Assembly (NCBI GenBank): GCA_030614645.1 | Contig: JAUWTR010000100.1 | Span: 1-6,653 of the forward strand | Length of the DNA: 6,653 nucleotides | Source: Candidatus Aminicenantota bacterium | GTDB lineage: Bacteria > Acidobacteriota > Aminicenantia > Aminicenantales > Aminicenantaceae | Direction: 5' to 3' | Shown here: piece after piece, positions 5,789 through 6,653 of the stretch | How positions within the stretch are numbered: position 1 is the stretch's first letter | Layout: each line of letters opens with the position of its first letter | Made by a program: the position numbers and the translations under genes | Notes under the pieces: model-generated | Database searches by the model: none | Seen by the model: only the letters and a program-made list of their open reading frames with translations | Told to the model about the DNA's origin: nothing

Positions 5789-6505
5789 ATGATCAATATT
5801 GAAAATCTAACAAAATATTATGGCGGCCTTTGTGCCGTTGATCATGTTAGTTTTGAGATAAAAAAGGGCGAGATCCTAGGTCTGCTCGGTCCAAATGGGG
5901 CCGGGAAGACTACCATATACAGAATTCTTACCGGATACCTCTCCCCCACCTCAGGCACTATTAAAGTAGAGAATGATAATATCGATGAGCACCTAATAAA
6001 AATAAAAAAACGTATTGGCTACCTTCCGGAAGAAGCTCCCATTTATCATGAGATGCTGGTTTACGATTATCTTGATTTTGTGGCTGACCTCCGAGGAGTA
6101 AATAAACTCGATAAAAATGCCCATTTACATGAACTAGCTGACCTATGCAGCCTTAATGAAGTCATGCACAAGACAATTGGTGAGCTTTCAAAAGGATACC
6201 GACAAAGAGTCGGGATCGCCCATGCCTTGATGGGAAATCCGGAGATCCTGGTGCTGGATGAGCCGACTGCCGGTCTCGACCCCAATCAGATCGCTGAAAC
6301 ACGCGACATAATAAGGCGTATAGGTAAGGAAAAAACGATTGTTTTTTCAACTCATATTCTCAGTGAAGCCGAAGCAACCTGCGACCGCGTAGTTATTATT
6401 AATGAAGGGAAAATCGTAGCAGATGACACCATAGATGCTTTAAGAAAAGAATTAAATGAACAATCATTTGAAATTATTTTCAGAAAATTAACCAAAGGAA
6501 ATTAA
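5789..6505 (+). CDS. ABC-2 type transporter ATP-binding protein, GldA-like
   Basis: A 238-residue cytoplasmic ATPase subunit that powers a membrane permease. Motifs in order: Walker A GPNGAGKTT (34-42); a Q-loop region reading IGYLPEEAPIY (76-86) with glutamate in place of glutamine, as is common in this subgroup; signature LSKGYRQRV (133-141); Walker B ILVLDEP (153-159); D-loop GLDP (162-165); and switch histidine STH (H189). The LSKGY signature, the YLPE segment and the STHILSEAE ending are typical of the GldA/NatA-like branch of ABC-2 exporters. The length is a single nucleotide-binding domain without fused permease. Its stop is one base before the ATG of the permease gene, so the two are translationally linked. 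The exported substrate is unknown. GldA is the gliding-motility subunit in Flavobacterium, but the same subfamily is widespread in non-gliding bacteria, so no gliding role is claimed. Confidence 0.92.
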   Translation: MINIENLTKYYGGLCAVDHVSFEIKKGEILGLLGPNGAGKTTIYRILTGYLSPTSGTIKVENDNIDEHLIKIKKRIGYLPEEAPIYHEMLVYDYLDFVADLRGVNKLDKNAHLHELADLCSLNEVMHKTIGELSKGYRQRVGIAHALMGNPEILVLDEPTAGLDPNQIAETRDIIRRIGKEKTIVFSTHILSEAEATCDRVVIINEGKIVADDTIDALRKELNEQSFEIIFRKLTKGN

Positions 6506-6506
6506 A

Positions 6507-6653
6507 ATGGAAAATATTAAGCATATATTTAAAAAGGAATATAAAGCTTATTTTGTTTCTCCTATTGCTTATATTGTGATCTCTGTATTCCTGATCATTG
6601 TCGGCTGGCTGTTTTTTTCAACATTTTTTCTGGAACGTCAGGCAAGCTTGACC
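6507..6653 (+). CDS. ABC-2 type permease, GldF-like, N-terminal part, runs off right edge
   Basis: Only the first 49 codons are present. The protein starts MENIKHIFKKEYKAYFVSP, a short basic amphipathic lead of the kind seen in ABC-2 permeases. This is followed by a hydrophobic segment from about residue 19 to 41 (IAYIVISVFLIIVGWLFF) and FFLERQASL. The KKEYKAYFVSPIAY entry and the FFLxxQAS segment after the first membrane helix are typical of GldF-like permeases. The start has AAGGAA six bases upstream, inside the end of the ATPase gene. It is the membrane partner of the preceding ATPase. Downstream, such operons often continue with a GldG-like protein, which cannot be checked here. Confidence 0.82.
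   Translation, partial: MENIKHIFKKEYKAYFVSPIAYIVISVFLIIVGWLFFSTFFLERQASLT

Noticed and set aside
5560..5802. Plus-strand open frame bridging the MATE end and the ABC promoter
   Set aside because: It begins within the MATE coding region in another frame and runs through the promoter and ribosome binding site of the ABC gene, with no protein-like pattern.
6067..6350. Minus-strand open frames opposite the ABC ATPase
   Set aside because: They are antisense to conserved ABC motifs and have no ribosome binding site or homology that I recognise.
1..6653. CRISPR array, insertion sequence, prophage or defence island
   Set aside because: No regularly spaced repeats, transposase, integrase, terminal inverted repeats or recognisable defence genes were seen on either strand.

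Overview
The window is a chromosomal-type stretch, moderately AT-rich, from a bacterium that appears to be diderm. It encodes two exported proteins that look like outer-membrane beta-barrels. Several genes carry strong Shine-Dalgarno sequences and sigma70-like promoters. Those signals argue against Bacteroidota, where they are usually weak or absent. The mix of a six-bladed beta-propeller remnant, the barrel family and a Gld-type ABC-2 transporter would fit Acidobacteriota or Aminicenantes-like lineages, but this placement is a low-confidence inference. No rRNA, tRNA, CRISPR array, transposase or phage gene was seen.

Layout: (1) 1-691, minus strand: a DUF2061 small membrane protein followed by the N-terminal part of a metallophosphoesterase that runs off the left edge. 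(2) About 846-1354, plus strand: an eroded six-bladed beta-propeller (NHL-like) gene, frameshifted and apparently lacking its middle blades. (3) 1378-4016, minus strand: two tandem, collinear paralogues of 432 and 431 residues, with signal peptides, a shared FIDCxxC motif and a predicted beta-barrel. They are probably one transcription unit. (4) 4017-4282: a divergent intergenic region with a perfect 7-bp inverted repeat and an extended -10 promoter. (5) 4283-5659, plus strand: a full-length MATE-family efflux transporter. (6) 5660-5788: an intergenic region with a near-consensus promoter and a perfect Shine-Dalgarno. (7) 5789-6653, plus strand: an ABC-2 type ATPase and the start of its permease, which runs off the right edge.

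Functional reading: the right half is transport across the inner membrane (one multidrug/organic cation antiporter and one ABC-2 exporter under its own promoter). The middle is an uncharacterised outer-membrane-like pair. The left is a membrane protein of unknown role next to a phosphoesterase. Nothing ties these blocks into one pathway. The least understood and most interesting element is the tandem FIDCxxC barrel pair. No clearly novel system is demonstrated by this sequence alone.
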